A stretch of 19,684 nucleotides of DNA, taken from NCBI GenBank assembly GCA_016203425.1, contig JACQMU010000148.1, forward strand, positions 1 to 19,684, read 5' to 3'. Under the pieces are notes generated by a model. It was given only the letters and a program-made list of their open reading frames with translations. It searched no databases and was not told where the DNA came from. Source of the stretch: Candidatus Woesearchaeota archaeon (GTDB taxonomy: Archaea > Nanobdellota > Nanobdellia > Woesearchaeales > ARS49). This document shows positions 1 through 9,800 of the stretch, piece after piece; position 1 is the stretch's first letter; the number at the start of each line of letters is the position of its first letter. The position numbers and the translations under genes were made by a program.

Positions 1-2912
1 CACCGTTGAACAGAACAATAGTGCGGCCTTTTGATAACATAACGATTAATGTTTCTGAGCTTAATGAGTTTGATTTCTTTGACAGAATTAATCTTTCAAT
101 AAATAACGAGACTGTTTTAATGTCTTCTGTTAATGCTCAGAACTGGACTGCAACATTTATTGTTCGTAATGAAACTCCAAGAATATTAAATGTAACAGCA
201 TTGGGTTACAACATTTCTCGTGGTGCGCAACAAAACACAACTTCAAGAATTGAGCTTCGTCTTGACCGTCCTGTTGGTGAAGCTGCTGCGCCAATACAAT
301 TATTAGCATGTTCTAACCAGACTTACACTCTTAATAATACTAATGTCACGCTGACAACAATTTATGACTTGGATACTTTGGAAGATAGTATTAATTTGTC
401 TGTCAAGAATGTTTCTGGGCTTGTCAGCAATCTCACTGCAAATGCACAAGTCGTTCACCACCCGTCTTACCAAGTTGAAACAAATTATTCATTCATTGCT
501 CTTGAAGAAGGCCAGTACAACATCACCAGTGTAATCCGCACGATTGCTAACCAAACGTTCAACAGCAGTTTTGTTCTCATTAATACGAGAATCAACACAA
601 CATTAAACATTACTGGCGCAAATGTCAGCCAGATAATTATTCGTGATGTTTGTGGCAAAAATACTATTAATCAATCGATTGGAAGAACGTCTTTGTTGAT
701 GCCAAATAATTCCAGATGGGATTTGCAGGTTGATTTTGGTGATCCTGTGACGCTTAATCTTACGCCGATTGTTTTGAACAACAGCAATAGTGCTGGCGAG
801 ACTCTCATTAATGTTTCAACTGATTACGAACGGAGGACTAATGAAACTTTGCCGCCAACTGGTTTTAGGCGTGTTGCTGTGTGGGATAATAACATAACAA
901 ATGTGCGGTATGATAACATAACTGTTGTTTACAATTATGACACAATTGTTGGAACTATAGCAAATGAGCCAAGTTTGCAGTTGTACCGTTGTGATGATAT
1001 TAACAGTTGTAACCTTTTAAGGCAAAATATTTCTCTTATGCAGGATATTAATCAATTAGTTGTGCGATATCCTGCTAACAATATCTCGCTTGCGAGATTT
1101 ATGCTTGTTGAGCCTGGTTTGGGTAATCAATCATTGGTCAGAGCACCGATTATTGAAGAATTTAATATTTCAAGAAAATATGTTGGCGTGAATGAATTAG
1201 TTAACATTACTTTGGTTTTGAACTTTTCTATTGGTGTGAGCAATGTTAGTCTGTTAGTCAACAATGCTGTGTTAAGTGTGCAAAACATTACTGCTGTTGT
1301 TGGCCAGAAATTTATTTACAAATTCAACACTACTCAGTCAAGCACTGGGACATATACTGTTGTTGCTGATGTGCTTGACCAGAATGCATTAAGAGTTAAT
1401 CAGACAAAATTGTTCTTTGTTAATTCGAGAATTAATTCAACTCTCAGTGCTAATGGTTTTGAGTCATTCTTGTTGAAGGATATTGACACTCACTTTACTG
1501 TTCTTAATGCAACTCCTGCTTCGATAACAACAGAATTGACTCCTGGTCAGTATGATGTTTTATTGCTGAACAACAGCTGGGTGCTGAATATTACGTTAAT
1601 GAATACGACAATTAATGCAGCTTCCGGCACATTGTTTGATGCTCAGGATTTTAGGCTTGTGTCTGTGAACGCGCCTGCAAACAATACTCTGAAAGACAAG
1701 TTCAGGTTGCGTTCAACAGCAGTGTTTAACACAGCGCAATTGGTGTACAATTACCAAAACATAACTGACATTATTTCCCGCCCGCAGAATTTGGAGTTGT
1801 TTAAATGTCCTGAAGCAGAGTTGACAATTGTTAGTGACACTGTTGCAAGCTGTAATAGTTGGAGTGTTGTTAGCGGGACTGTTGTTGACATTAATGCTTC
1901 AACATTGACGCAGTCGTTTAGTGATTTCTCATTGTATGGTCTTGCTGAAACTTCGAGCACGCAGACGACAACAACGACAACTACAAGAATAATTAATGCT
2001 GGTGCTGGTGTCAGCACGACGAGAAAGGTTGTTGGTGCGTTGTCGTTTATTACTCCTCGCCAGCCGTTGGTTATGGAGAGCAAGGATCGTATTACGAGTG
2101 TGTTTATTGTGAAAAACACAGGTAAGCTGACTCTGCAAAACATTCAGCTTGATGCGTCTACTGATACAAAGGATTTGAGTTTGCGTCTTGAGCGCACAAA
2201 TATTCCATCTCTTACGCCTGGTGAGGAAGTTCCTGTGAATTTGTTTATCGAGAGCCATACTGAGCCTGCTGTTTATGAGATTACGATTACTGCGCGCGTG
2301 TTTGGCCTTGGTTTGGTGCAAACTTCTAAGATTTACATTACTTTGGAAAGTTCATCTGATATTGTTGACACAAAACAGGTGATTAGTGAGATTAAGGTTG
2401 CTCAGGATATTTTGCAGCAGAATCCGCGCTGTCTTGAGCTTAAGGAATTCTTGACGCAGTCTGAAGATGCTTTGAAGGAGCGTAAGTTTGAGAAGGCTCG
2501 CGCGCTGGCTTCTGCAGCTATTGAGGGCTGTCAGGAATTGCTGGCGATTAGTGCTGAGCTTGAGAAGCCAGCTCCTTTAATTGATCTTGAGCAGTTCAAG
2601 AACTATTTGTTGATGGGCCTTGCTGTTGTTAGTTTGTTGTTTGTCATTACTGGTTATTTGCTTGGCAGGCTTCATCATTATGCTGAGAAAGCAAAGGAAA
2701 AAGTTCTGCCAGCTCGTGTTGAGTTTGCTCCGAAAATAAAGAAGGTTAGTCCGTTTGTTGGCAGGATTACTCAGCTTGTGCGCAGGAAGGAAAAGAAAGC
2801 TGTTGCTTTCGAGCGCAAAAAAACTCATGGTGTTGGCTACATTACAAAACGTCTTGAAAAATCTCCTGGAATGCCGTTTTACACTCAAAAAATGAGGAAG
2901 AAGATAATATGA
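1..2912 (+). CDS. Giant membrane-anchored surface protein SP1, 3' part (5' end outside window)
   Basis: The reading frame is open from base 3 to the TGA at 2910-2912, and alignment with SP2 shows the gene starts upstream of the window: the first visible codons read PLNRTIVRP, matching PLNNTIVRP in the middle of SP2. About 969 residues are seen. They comprise sequon-rich Ig-like beta-sandwich stretches, a Thr-rich linker (encoded about 1964-1987), a NEW3-like beta domain starting near 2030 with 'VKNTGK', a helical segment (about 2380-2570, 'LQQNPRC', 'ALKERKFEKARALASAA'), one membrane helix (about 2604-2669, ending 'GYLLG'), and a basic tail of about 80 residues ending in MRKKII. Topology is therefore outside-N, inside-C. 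The role is inferred as a glycosylated cell-surface protein. Whether the missing N-terminus carries a protease and beta-helix like SP2 cannot be seen. It converges on vapC with 19 bases between them. Confidence 0.9.
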   Translation, partial: PLNRTIVRPFDNITINVSELNEFDFFDRINLSINNETVLMSSVNAQNWTATFIVRNETPRILNVTALGYNISRGAQQNTTSRIELRLDRPVGEAAAPIQLLACSNQTYTLNNTNVTLTTIYDLDTLEDSINLSVKNVSGLVSNLTANAQVVHHPSYQVETNYSFIALEEGQYNITSVIRTIANQTFNSSFVLINTRINTTLNITGANVSQIIIRDVCGKNTINQSIGRTSLLMPNNSRWDLQVDFGDPVTLNLTPIVLNNSNSAGETLINVSTDYERRTNETLPPTGFRRVAVWDNNITNVRYDNITVVYNYDTIVGTIANEPSLQLYRCDDINSCNLLRQNISLMQDINQLVVRYPANNISLARFMLVEPGLGNQSLVRAPIIEEFNISRKYVGVNELVNITLVLNFSIGVSNVSLLVNNAVLSVQNITAVVGQKFIYKFNTTQSSTGTYTVVADVLDQNALRVNQTKLFFVNSRINSTLSANGFESFLLKDIDTHFTVLNATPASITTELTPGQYDVLLLNNSWVLNITLMNTTINAASGTLFDAQDFRLVSVNAPANNTLKDKFRLRSTAVFNTAQLVYNYQNITDIISRPQNLELFKCPEAELTIVSDTVASCNSWSVVSGTVVDINASTLTQSFSDFSLYGLAETSSTQTTTTTTTRIINAGAGVSTTRKVVGALSFITPRQPLVMESKDRITSVFIVKNTGKLTLQNIQLDASTDTKDLSLRLERTNIPSLTPGEEVPVNLFIESHTEPAVYEITITARVFGLGLVQTSKIYITLESSSDIVDTKQVISEIKVAQDILQQNPRCLELKEFLTQSEDALKERKFEKARALASAAIEGCQELLAISAELEKPAPLIDLEQFKNYLLMGLAVVSLLFVITGYLLGRLHHYAEKAKEKVLPARVEFAPKIKKVSPFVGRITQLVRRKEKKAVAFERKKTHGVGYITKRLEKSPGMPFYTQKMRKKII

Positions 2913-2931
2913 TGAATAAAAAAGAACTGGA

Positions 2932-3351
2932 TTATACAAGTTTAAGAAGTGTCAGTAATTCTCTTGTATTAAACACTTTAACAGCAGATTGTCTCTTAAG
3001 CCGTGGTTCATTTGACCAGATTGATGATTTTAGTTTTAGTGCAAGGGCAAAGAAAGGCGCGTCCTTAGCATCTGGTGATATTTTAATTGATTGTGGTTTG
3101 AATTCTTTGAAAAAAGAAATCTGCTTTATCTCAACAAATGTTCTCAATGCAGCAATAACAAGCTCAAGTTCTTTCTCATTCTTGAGCTTTGAATATTTTA
3201 ACAAATCTGATTTGTTGGCCTTTAATTCATCAATTGCGTATTCAGGTGTGAATAATTCTAATCCTGCCATTTTGGAATTAATTATGGCAAACCTGACTGG
3301 GTTCTCCCTGAAGAATGACACTAATATGTTTGTGTCGACTACTAATTGCAC
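2932..3351 (-). CDS. vapC: VapC-like PIN-domain toxin (ribonuclease)
   Basis: This is a 139-residue PIN-domain protein, typical VapC length. It opens with VVDTNILVSFF, giving the first metal-binding Asp at residue 6. The second acid is E42 in 'AIDELKANK', and the third is D94 or D97 in 'SPDAKDAPFFALAL'. The fourth position reads 'SNEPRL', so E115 stands where Asp is common. PIN toxins are Mg-dependent RNases, often cleaving tRNA or rRNA; the target here is unknown. The start is GTG at 3349-3351, directly abutting the TAA of the upstream antitoxin (TAAGTG), so translational coupling is likely. It shares the transcript, promoter and palindrome of vapB. The pair sits between two paralogous giant surface protein genes on the opposite strand, as a small insertion-like cassette. 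Confidence 0.9.
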   Translation of the reverse strand: MQLVVDTNILVSFFRENPVRFAIINSKMAGLELFTPEYAIDELKANKSDLLKYSKLKNEKELELVIAALRTFVEIKQISFFKEFKPQSIKISPDAKDAPFFALALKLKSSIWSNEPRLKRQSAVKVFNTRELLTLLKLV

Positions 3352-3591
3352 TTACCAACCCTCTGCTTTGTATCTTTTAAGCATTCCAGTTTTTAATTTC
3401 TCTCCAATTCTCAGGCAATCTTCCTCGGTTAATTCAGAATGCTCAAGCATTTTATCGAGATTCTTCAACAGAACCAGTCTTTTGGCTTTTTCTGATACAA
3501 ATTGTCGAACCATTTCAGACCAGTTAAATTCTTGCAATGAATCAATCTCTTGCTTTAATTCTTTGGATATAGACACAGTTATGTTTGGCAT
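3352..3591 (-). CDS. vapB: VapB-like ribbon-helix-helix antitoxin
   Basis: This 79-residue protein begins MPNITVSISKELKQEIDSL, a beta strand followed by a helix, then 'FNWSEMVRQFVSEKAKR', the 'NWSE(M/V)VR' signature of archaeal ribbon-helix-helix VapB antitoxins. The C-terminal half (about residues 40-79, 'LDKMLEHSELTEEDCLRIGEKLK') is helical and would wrap the toxin. The frame is open up to an ATG at 3708, but the ATG at 3591 is chosen because a perfect Shine-Dalgarno (GGAGGTG, 3597-3603) lies 5 bases before it. The 3708 start would also lie upstream of the TATA box. Such antitoxins repress their own operon with the toxin. A perfect 7-base inverted repeat at 3601-3618, between TATA box and start codon, is the likely operator. 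Confidence 0.88.
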   Translation of the reverse strand: MPNITVSISKELKQEIDSLQEFNWSEMVRQFVSEKAKRLVLLKNLDKMLEHSELTEEDCLRIGEKLKTGMLKRYKAEGW

Positions 3592-3596
3592 TTCAG

Positions 3597-3603
3597 CACC
3601 TCC
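3597..3603 (-). promoter_or_regulatory. Shine-Dalgarno of vapB
   Basis: On the minus strand the sequence reads GGAGGTG, five bases before the ATG at 3591. It is one of the strongest ribosome binding sites in the window, and it decides the short antitoxin start over the longer open frame. Confidence 0.85.
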
Positions 3604-3618
3604 ACAGTATTCTGTGGA
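3601..3618. promoter_or_regulatory. Palindromic operator candidate of vapBC
   Basis: TCCACAG (3601-3607), a 4-base spacer TATT, and CTGTGGA (3612-3618) form a perfect 7-base inverted repeat. A further half-site CTGTGA lies at 3621-3626. The palindrome covers the transcript start predicted from the TATA box at 3630-3637 and touches the ribosome binding site. That is where an autoregulating RHH antitoxin would bind. Function is inferred. Confidence 0.6.
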
Positions 3619-3629
3619 AACTGTGAGAG

Positions 3630-3637
3630 TATTTAAA
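3630..3637 (-). promoter_or_regulatory. TATA box of vapBC
   Basis: The minus strand reads TTTAAATA, preceded by a purine-rich GAAAG that could serve as BRE. Its centre is about 27 bases before a start near 3607, giving a leader of about 16 bases that just contains the Shine-Dalgarno. Confidence 0.65.
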
Positions 3638-3695
3638 CTTTCTGATTCTGAAGAACTCACAATCATAGGGCTTGGGTTGGGGTATAACTTCTTTT

Positions 3696-3713
3696 CTGAG
3701 ACCCCCATCTCAG
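3696..3713. repeat. Small inverted repeat between the divergent promoters
   Basis: CTGAGA (3696-3701), spacer CCCCCA, TCTCAG (3708-3713) is a perfect 6-base inverted repeat. It lies in the 261-base spacer shared by vapBC and SP2, about 55 bases upstream of the SP2 TATA box. It could be a regulator site or a weak hairpin; nothing else supports a function. Confidence 0.35.
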
Positions 3714-3767
3714 TAATCGCTGGATATACTCTTTCCCAGCCCTATTTTATGCTCGACAGTATACTAT

Positions 3768-3775
3768 TTTATATA
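3768..3775 (+). promoter_or_regulatory. TATA box of the SP2 gene
   Basis: TTTATATA is a good archaeal TATA box. It predicts a transcript start near 3797-3800, immediately before GAGAGGTG (3802-3809), a ribosome-binding-site-like sequence. This is the same geometry as at vapBC, and it bears on which codon starts SP2. Confidence 0.6.
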
Positions 3776-3852
3776 CCAAGAAATAATGAGTTTACGTTTA
3801 AGAGAGGTGTTTTACTATAGAGATTAACCGTGTTGTAAAAGAAGAGAATGTT

Positions 3853-6800
3853 TTGGGTAGAAGGTTCACTATAGTAAGTATCCTATTGATGGTGATATTC
3901 TTGGGTGTTTTGTCTTCTTTCTGGCATGGCTCGATAACATCATTATCGTTTGCTGAGGAAGTGCAGACTATATATAGCAATGTTACTTTGACTGAAACTG
4001 GCATTGTTGAGCTGAATATTGATAATGCAAATTCTTTGAGAGTAAGTGGTGTTGTTAATGCTGGCACTGCAAGGATTTATTATCAGGATGCAAACAATTC
4101 TTTGTTTTTGGTGTTTGATTCTGAACAATCAAATGTTTCTGTGTTTGATCATGCTTGTGTTGATACTTGCAGTCTTGAAATGTCTGATGTTAAGTTGTTG
4201 GTTGTTTTGCGTGGCGAAAATGCTTCGTTAACGTTAAGTAACATCACTCACACTTTTGTTCCTGTTGGTGGTGATATTTCTGCAATTCCAATTCCAGATG
4301 TTCGTTTGGTTGATAGTATTTCGTTGAATTTGTCGCAGTATTTTGTTGACAGCACTGGTTTGTCTTTGGATTACGATGTTAGTGTTCCTGATGATGTTCG
4401 TTCAGTTCTTTCTGATGATGTTTTGTTTTTGTCGTGGCGCAAGGCAGGGGTGTTTAATGCTGCAGTGTTTGCTTCAAACAGAAGGGTGAATGTTTCAACA
4501 TCTTTTTTGATTATTGCTGAAGAAAAGAATGTTGTAAACAACACTGTTAGTGTTGATGACAGGATTGCTGAGGAGTTTTTGAAGCGCAAAAAAGTACCCG
4601 TCATTATTTTGTTGAAGAATCCTGTAAAGAATGCTTTTGTGCTGCAAAATAAGAAAGCTTTGTTGGAGCAGAAGAAGGTTGAGGTTGATGTTGTTCAGGA
4701 TGCTGTTATTAGTGAGTTGGAAAAGAGTAATAACGTGACTGTTGCTGTGCAGGATGTTGTGTTTGGCAATTCTATTACTGGCGCGCAGGTTGTTGAGGTT
4801 GTTAACACAACTATTGTGAACAATACATTTACTGTTAATAAGGAGTATGATACTGTTAATGCAATTGCTGCTGAGATTAGTCCTGAGGCTTTGGAAGTTT
4901 TGAAGAACGATCCTAACGTTGTTGCTGTTATTTATGATTTAATGTTTAACATTTCTTTGCAGGATGCTATTCCGTTAATTAAAGCAAATGATGCGCATGC
5001 ATTAGTCTTAAGTAATAATGATTCTGTTGTGGGCAACGGCCAGAGTGTGTGCATTATTGACACTGGCATTGATTATAATCATCCAGCTTTTGGTGGTAAA
5101 GTTATTGGCGGCATTGATTTTGTTAATTCTGATTTTGATGCTATGGACGATAATGTTAACAGTCACGGTACTCACATTGCGGGTATTGTTTCTGCTGTTG
5201 CTCCCAGTTCAATGATTGTTCCTGTGAAAGTGTGTGACAGCAGTGGTGGTTGTTCTGCAAGTAATATCTTGTCTGGAATTGATTATTGTGTGAATCGTTC
5301 TGTTGAGTTGAACATTAGTGTGATTAGTGGTAGTTTGGGTGATGGCGGCCAGTATGATGCTTCTAATTGTCCTGATTGGTTTGATAGTGCTTTTGGTGTT
5401 GCCGACAGTTTGGGTGTTGTTTCTGTGTTTGCTTCTGGCAATGATGGTTATTTGAATGGTGTTAGTTATCCTGCATGCTCGCCATTTTCAATCAGTGTTG
5501 GTGCAACAGACAAATCTGATAACATTGCAGGCTTTAGCAACAGAGGAAGTCGTCTTGATGTTTTTGCTCCTGGTGTTGTGATTAATTCTACTGTTCGTGG
5601 TGGTGGTTATGGAACATTAAGCGGTACTTCCATGTCTGCTCCGTTTGTTTCGGGTGCTGTTGCTTTGTTGAAGCAGGTTGCTAAAGCACAGCAGCAAAGT
5701 TTGTCGTTAAATGCTACTCGACAAACGTTGAAAACAACTGGTGTTGTTGTTGGCAGTTGGTCAAGGATTGATGTGTTAAATGCTACATTGAGTTTGATTG
5801 GTGGTAATGTTAGTAATGTGACAAACGGAACATCTGATTTGGTGTATCGCTACATTAGCCCGCCAACAACGCCAGATATTGAAGTTGAATTCCGTGATGT
5901 CATTAACAAAACGCGTCTTGAAGAGTGTGGGCGCTTTGGCAAGAATGTTGCTTTTATTAATAGTTCGTTGTGTCCTGAGCTGAACAAGAGCGCCAAAATA
6001 ATATTCAACAGGGTTCATTTTGTTGAGAATATTAGCGTGTTGAGAAATGATGTGTTGTGTCCTACAGATGTTTGTACTAATTTAACCATTGGTCAAAGGA
6101 TTTCACTGTCAGCAGAGAATGCAACAATCACAGGCATCGACAGAGTATCATTTAACGTACGAGAATTCAGCACTTATTCGTTGAACGGCAGCAGTAGTTT
6201 CAGCGTCAGCACGTTAGCAAATGCCTGCGGACTAATTAACGAAAGCATAACATTAACAAATAATGTTACTGCTGCAGGCGGTAGTTGTTTTGACTTCAAC
6301 ACATCAAACATTTTGTTTGATTGCGCAGGATACAACATTACTTCAAATCCTCAAGGAGTAATATCGTTTAACATTTCCGTTGTTAACGGCGCACAATTAT
6401 CAAACATCACCATTCAAAACTGCAACATTCAAAACTTCAGCATCGGAATTAATATTTCGTCAGCGAGTAATATTTCATTGTTCAACAACAACATCACAAA
6501 TGTTACTAATGGTATTTGGTTGAACAATACTGCGACAAGTGTGTTGGAAAATAATACTGCAAATGCAAGTTCTGGCTATGGCTTGTATTTGACAAATTCA
6601 AGTAACAACACGATAAATAAAGGAAACTTCTTAAATGTATACAACCAGTTTAGTCTTTATTTGTCAAGCAGTCAAAATAATGTTGTAATGAACACTACAG
6701 CAAATACTGCATTTAATAGTAGTGGCCTTGTTCTCTACTTAAGTTTTAACAACATCATATTAAATAGCACTGGAACAGGTGGCAATTCCAGTACTATACT

Positions 6801-9800
6801 ATCAAATGGCATTTTCCTAAATTCAAGCTCAAACAATTCTATAATAAATAGCACAGGTATTAGCACATTATCAAAAAGCGGCAGCTCCAGCGTCAACGGC
6901 ATTTGGCTTTATTTAAGCTCGAACAATACTATCAGCGGTAGCACCGGAACAGCTGGCAGTAGTAAGCTTGCAGGCACGGGCATTGATCTCCGCAACTCAA
7001 GTAACAACAAAATAATAGATAGCACAGGAACTGGTGGCACAATCGTTGGCAGTGGCGGGGCAGGTATCAGCATTCGTGTAGTCTCAGAAAACAATCAAGT
7101 AATATCTAGTACAGGAAATGGTGGCTCAGGAGATAACGGTATTTTTATTTCCTCAAATAACAACACTATCAACCTTAGCACTGGAAACGGTGGTAATACT
7201 AACAGTGGCTCAAACAGCGGTCAAGGTATTTTCCTTTCTTCAGCCAATAACAACACCATCATTAGCAGTACAGGAACAGGTGGCAATAGTGGCTCTGGTA
7301 CTGGCGGATCTAGTGGCAACGGCATTCGTCTTTTTTCAAGCTCAAACAACATCATAATATCAAGTACGGGGACAGGCAGCACCACAAACGGTGGCTCATC
7401 AGCCCAGAACACATCAAACGGAATCCTTCTTCAATTAAGCTCAAACAACACAATTATAAACAGTACTGGAAATGGTGGAAGCAGCAACAGCAACACCCCT
7501 ATTGATACAGGTAATGGAATAGCTATTGTTTCTGGCGGCAATAACACTATCAACAGCAGTGTTGGAATAAGAGGCTCAGGAGGAAAAACAAGCGGTTTGT
7601 TAGTATCAAGCACAAACAACAACGTTTTACTAAATAATACTTTCCAAGCTAATAATGACGTTGCAGCAATTTTTGTCATACAAAGCAATAATATCAATTT
7701 TACCAATAACACACTCATTGGCACAACCGGACTTGAAATAAACCGTTCAAACCAAATTCTCATCACAAACACTTCTTTCCAAAGCACAACTTACAGCATT
7801 AAAGCAGCACTCGGCAGCAACTTTAGTCTTGTTGATAATCCACGCATGACTAATTATACATTCGCAAACACCCCGAGTGTTACCATCACTGCAACAGGAT
7901 TTGCATCTGTTAATTTTTTCAACATCATTAATGCCAACGGCACAAATCTTTCAATGGACGTCAACCTGACAACTGCAAACAGAGTGCACGTCAACACTTC
8001 CCGCAGTCCTGGTTTGAATGTGAGTGCTAACGTGACTATTTCTAATCTTGGCAGTGTTGGTTATTTAGTTCCTCAAGTTGATTATACTGATCTTGGAACT
8101 TTTGTAGATTGCCTGTCGCCCACTTGCATTAAATTTAGGGGAAGTAATGGAGAAGTTGTGTTTAATGTTTCAAGTTTTACAACGTACCGAACTGCTGTTG
8201 GGTGTGGTCTTATTAATGAGAGTGTCACTCTTGTAAAGAATGTTAATACAGTTCTTGCATCTTGTTTTGATTTCAACCAATCAAACATTTTGTTCAACTG
8301 CGCAGGATACAACATTACTTCAAATCCTTTTGGAGTTCAAGCATTTAACATTTCTGTTGTTAACAGTGCACAATTAAACAACATAACTATCCAAAACTGC
8401 AACATCATGAATTTCAGCATTGGGATTAATGTTTCAAGTGCTGTGAACATTAGTTTGTTCAACAACAACATAACTAATGTTAGTGACGGAATTTGGTTGA
8501 ATAACAGCAGAGAAAATTTGTTGCAAAATAACACTATTAATGCCACAACTGGTATTGCTTTGTATTTGTCAAACACTAGCGGAAGCTTATTTACTAACAA
8601 TACGTTTAACAGCACGATTGCTGTTTTTGCGACAACAGGCAGTAATAACAACAACTTTACAAATACAGTGTTATTTGGCAATACTGGTTTTGAAGTTAAC
8701 AGTTCAGCTAACGTTACAATAACAAACTCTGTCTTTAATACAATTTGGAGCATTAAAACCGCAGTAGGAAGCAATATTTCTTTAACCGACAATAAAAGAA
8801 TGACTAACTACACATTTGCAAACACACCGAGCTTAACAATCACCTCAACAGGGCTTGCGTCAGTTAATTTCTTCAACATTATTAATGCAAATGGTACTAA
8901 TTTGTCTCAAGATGTAAATCTTACAGCTAGCAATCAAATTCACGTTAATACTTCAAGAAGGTCTGGACTCAACACAACAGCTAACATAACTTTGTTTGGT
9001 GTGAGCTCACCACTAATTTACGCAGCATTTGATGACATTAATTTCGAGCTTTGCCCTGCAAATGTTTGTAGTGTTCCAACAATAAATAGAGGCAACACGC
9101 TGTTTAATGTTAGTCACTTCACAACTTACCAATGGCAAAATGTTGTGATTAACATCACTGTTCCTTTGAACAACACCATTGTCCGTCCTTCAACAAATAT
9201 TACTATTAATGTGTCTGAATTAAATGGTTTGGATTTTGTTGACAAAGTTAATGTTACAATCAATAACGAGACTGTTTTAATGTCTGACTTAAACAATAAT
9301 AATTGGACTGCAACATTTATCATTCGTAATGAAACTCCAAGAATATTAAATGTAACAGCATTGGGTTACAACATTTCTGTTGGTGCTGGAAGAAATGTTA
9401 CAAGTGTTGTAGAACTGCGCCTCGATCGCTCTGTTGGTGAAGCAACTGCCCCCTCACAAATTCTTGCTTGTTCTAACCAGACTTATGTTTTGAACAACAC
9501 TGAAGTAACGCTTAAAACTATTTATAATTTAGACACTTTGCTTGACAACTTAAATTTTTCAGTTAAAAATGTTTCTGGGCTTGTCAGTAATCTCAGTGCA
9601 AATACGCAGGCTATTGACCTTTCGAATTATCAAGTTGAATCAAATTACACATTTACTGCATTAGAAGAGGGCCAGTACAACATCACCAGTGTAATCAGCA
9701 CGATTGCTAACCAGACTTTCAATAGCAGTTTCATTTTAGTCAATACAAGAATTAATACCACATTTAATGTCACAGGAGCTAATGTTACCACAATAACAAT

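Noticed and set aside
1960..1990. CAA/ACG-type simple repeat in SP1 as a phase-variable microsatellite.
   Set aside because: It is imperfect and made of in-frame Thr codons, so slippage would only change a Thr linker by whole residues. SP2 has a Gly-rich linker at the same place.
3591..3708. Longer vapB starting at 3708.
   Set aside because: The extra 39 codons span the TATA box and operator, and the ATG at 3591 has a perfect Shine-Dalgarno.
2909..3820. Open frame of 303 codons on the plus strand across the vapBC region.
   Set aside because: It lies entirely opposite vapB and vapC, has no recognisable domain, and runs through both their promoter and operator. The minus-strand genes have family motifs and ribosome binding sites.
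6757..7569. Could the regular repeats be a CRISPR array?
   Set aside because: The units are coding in frame, vary in length, and are similar in protein rather than DNA. No cas genes are nearby.
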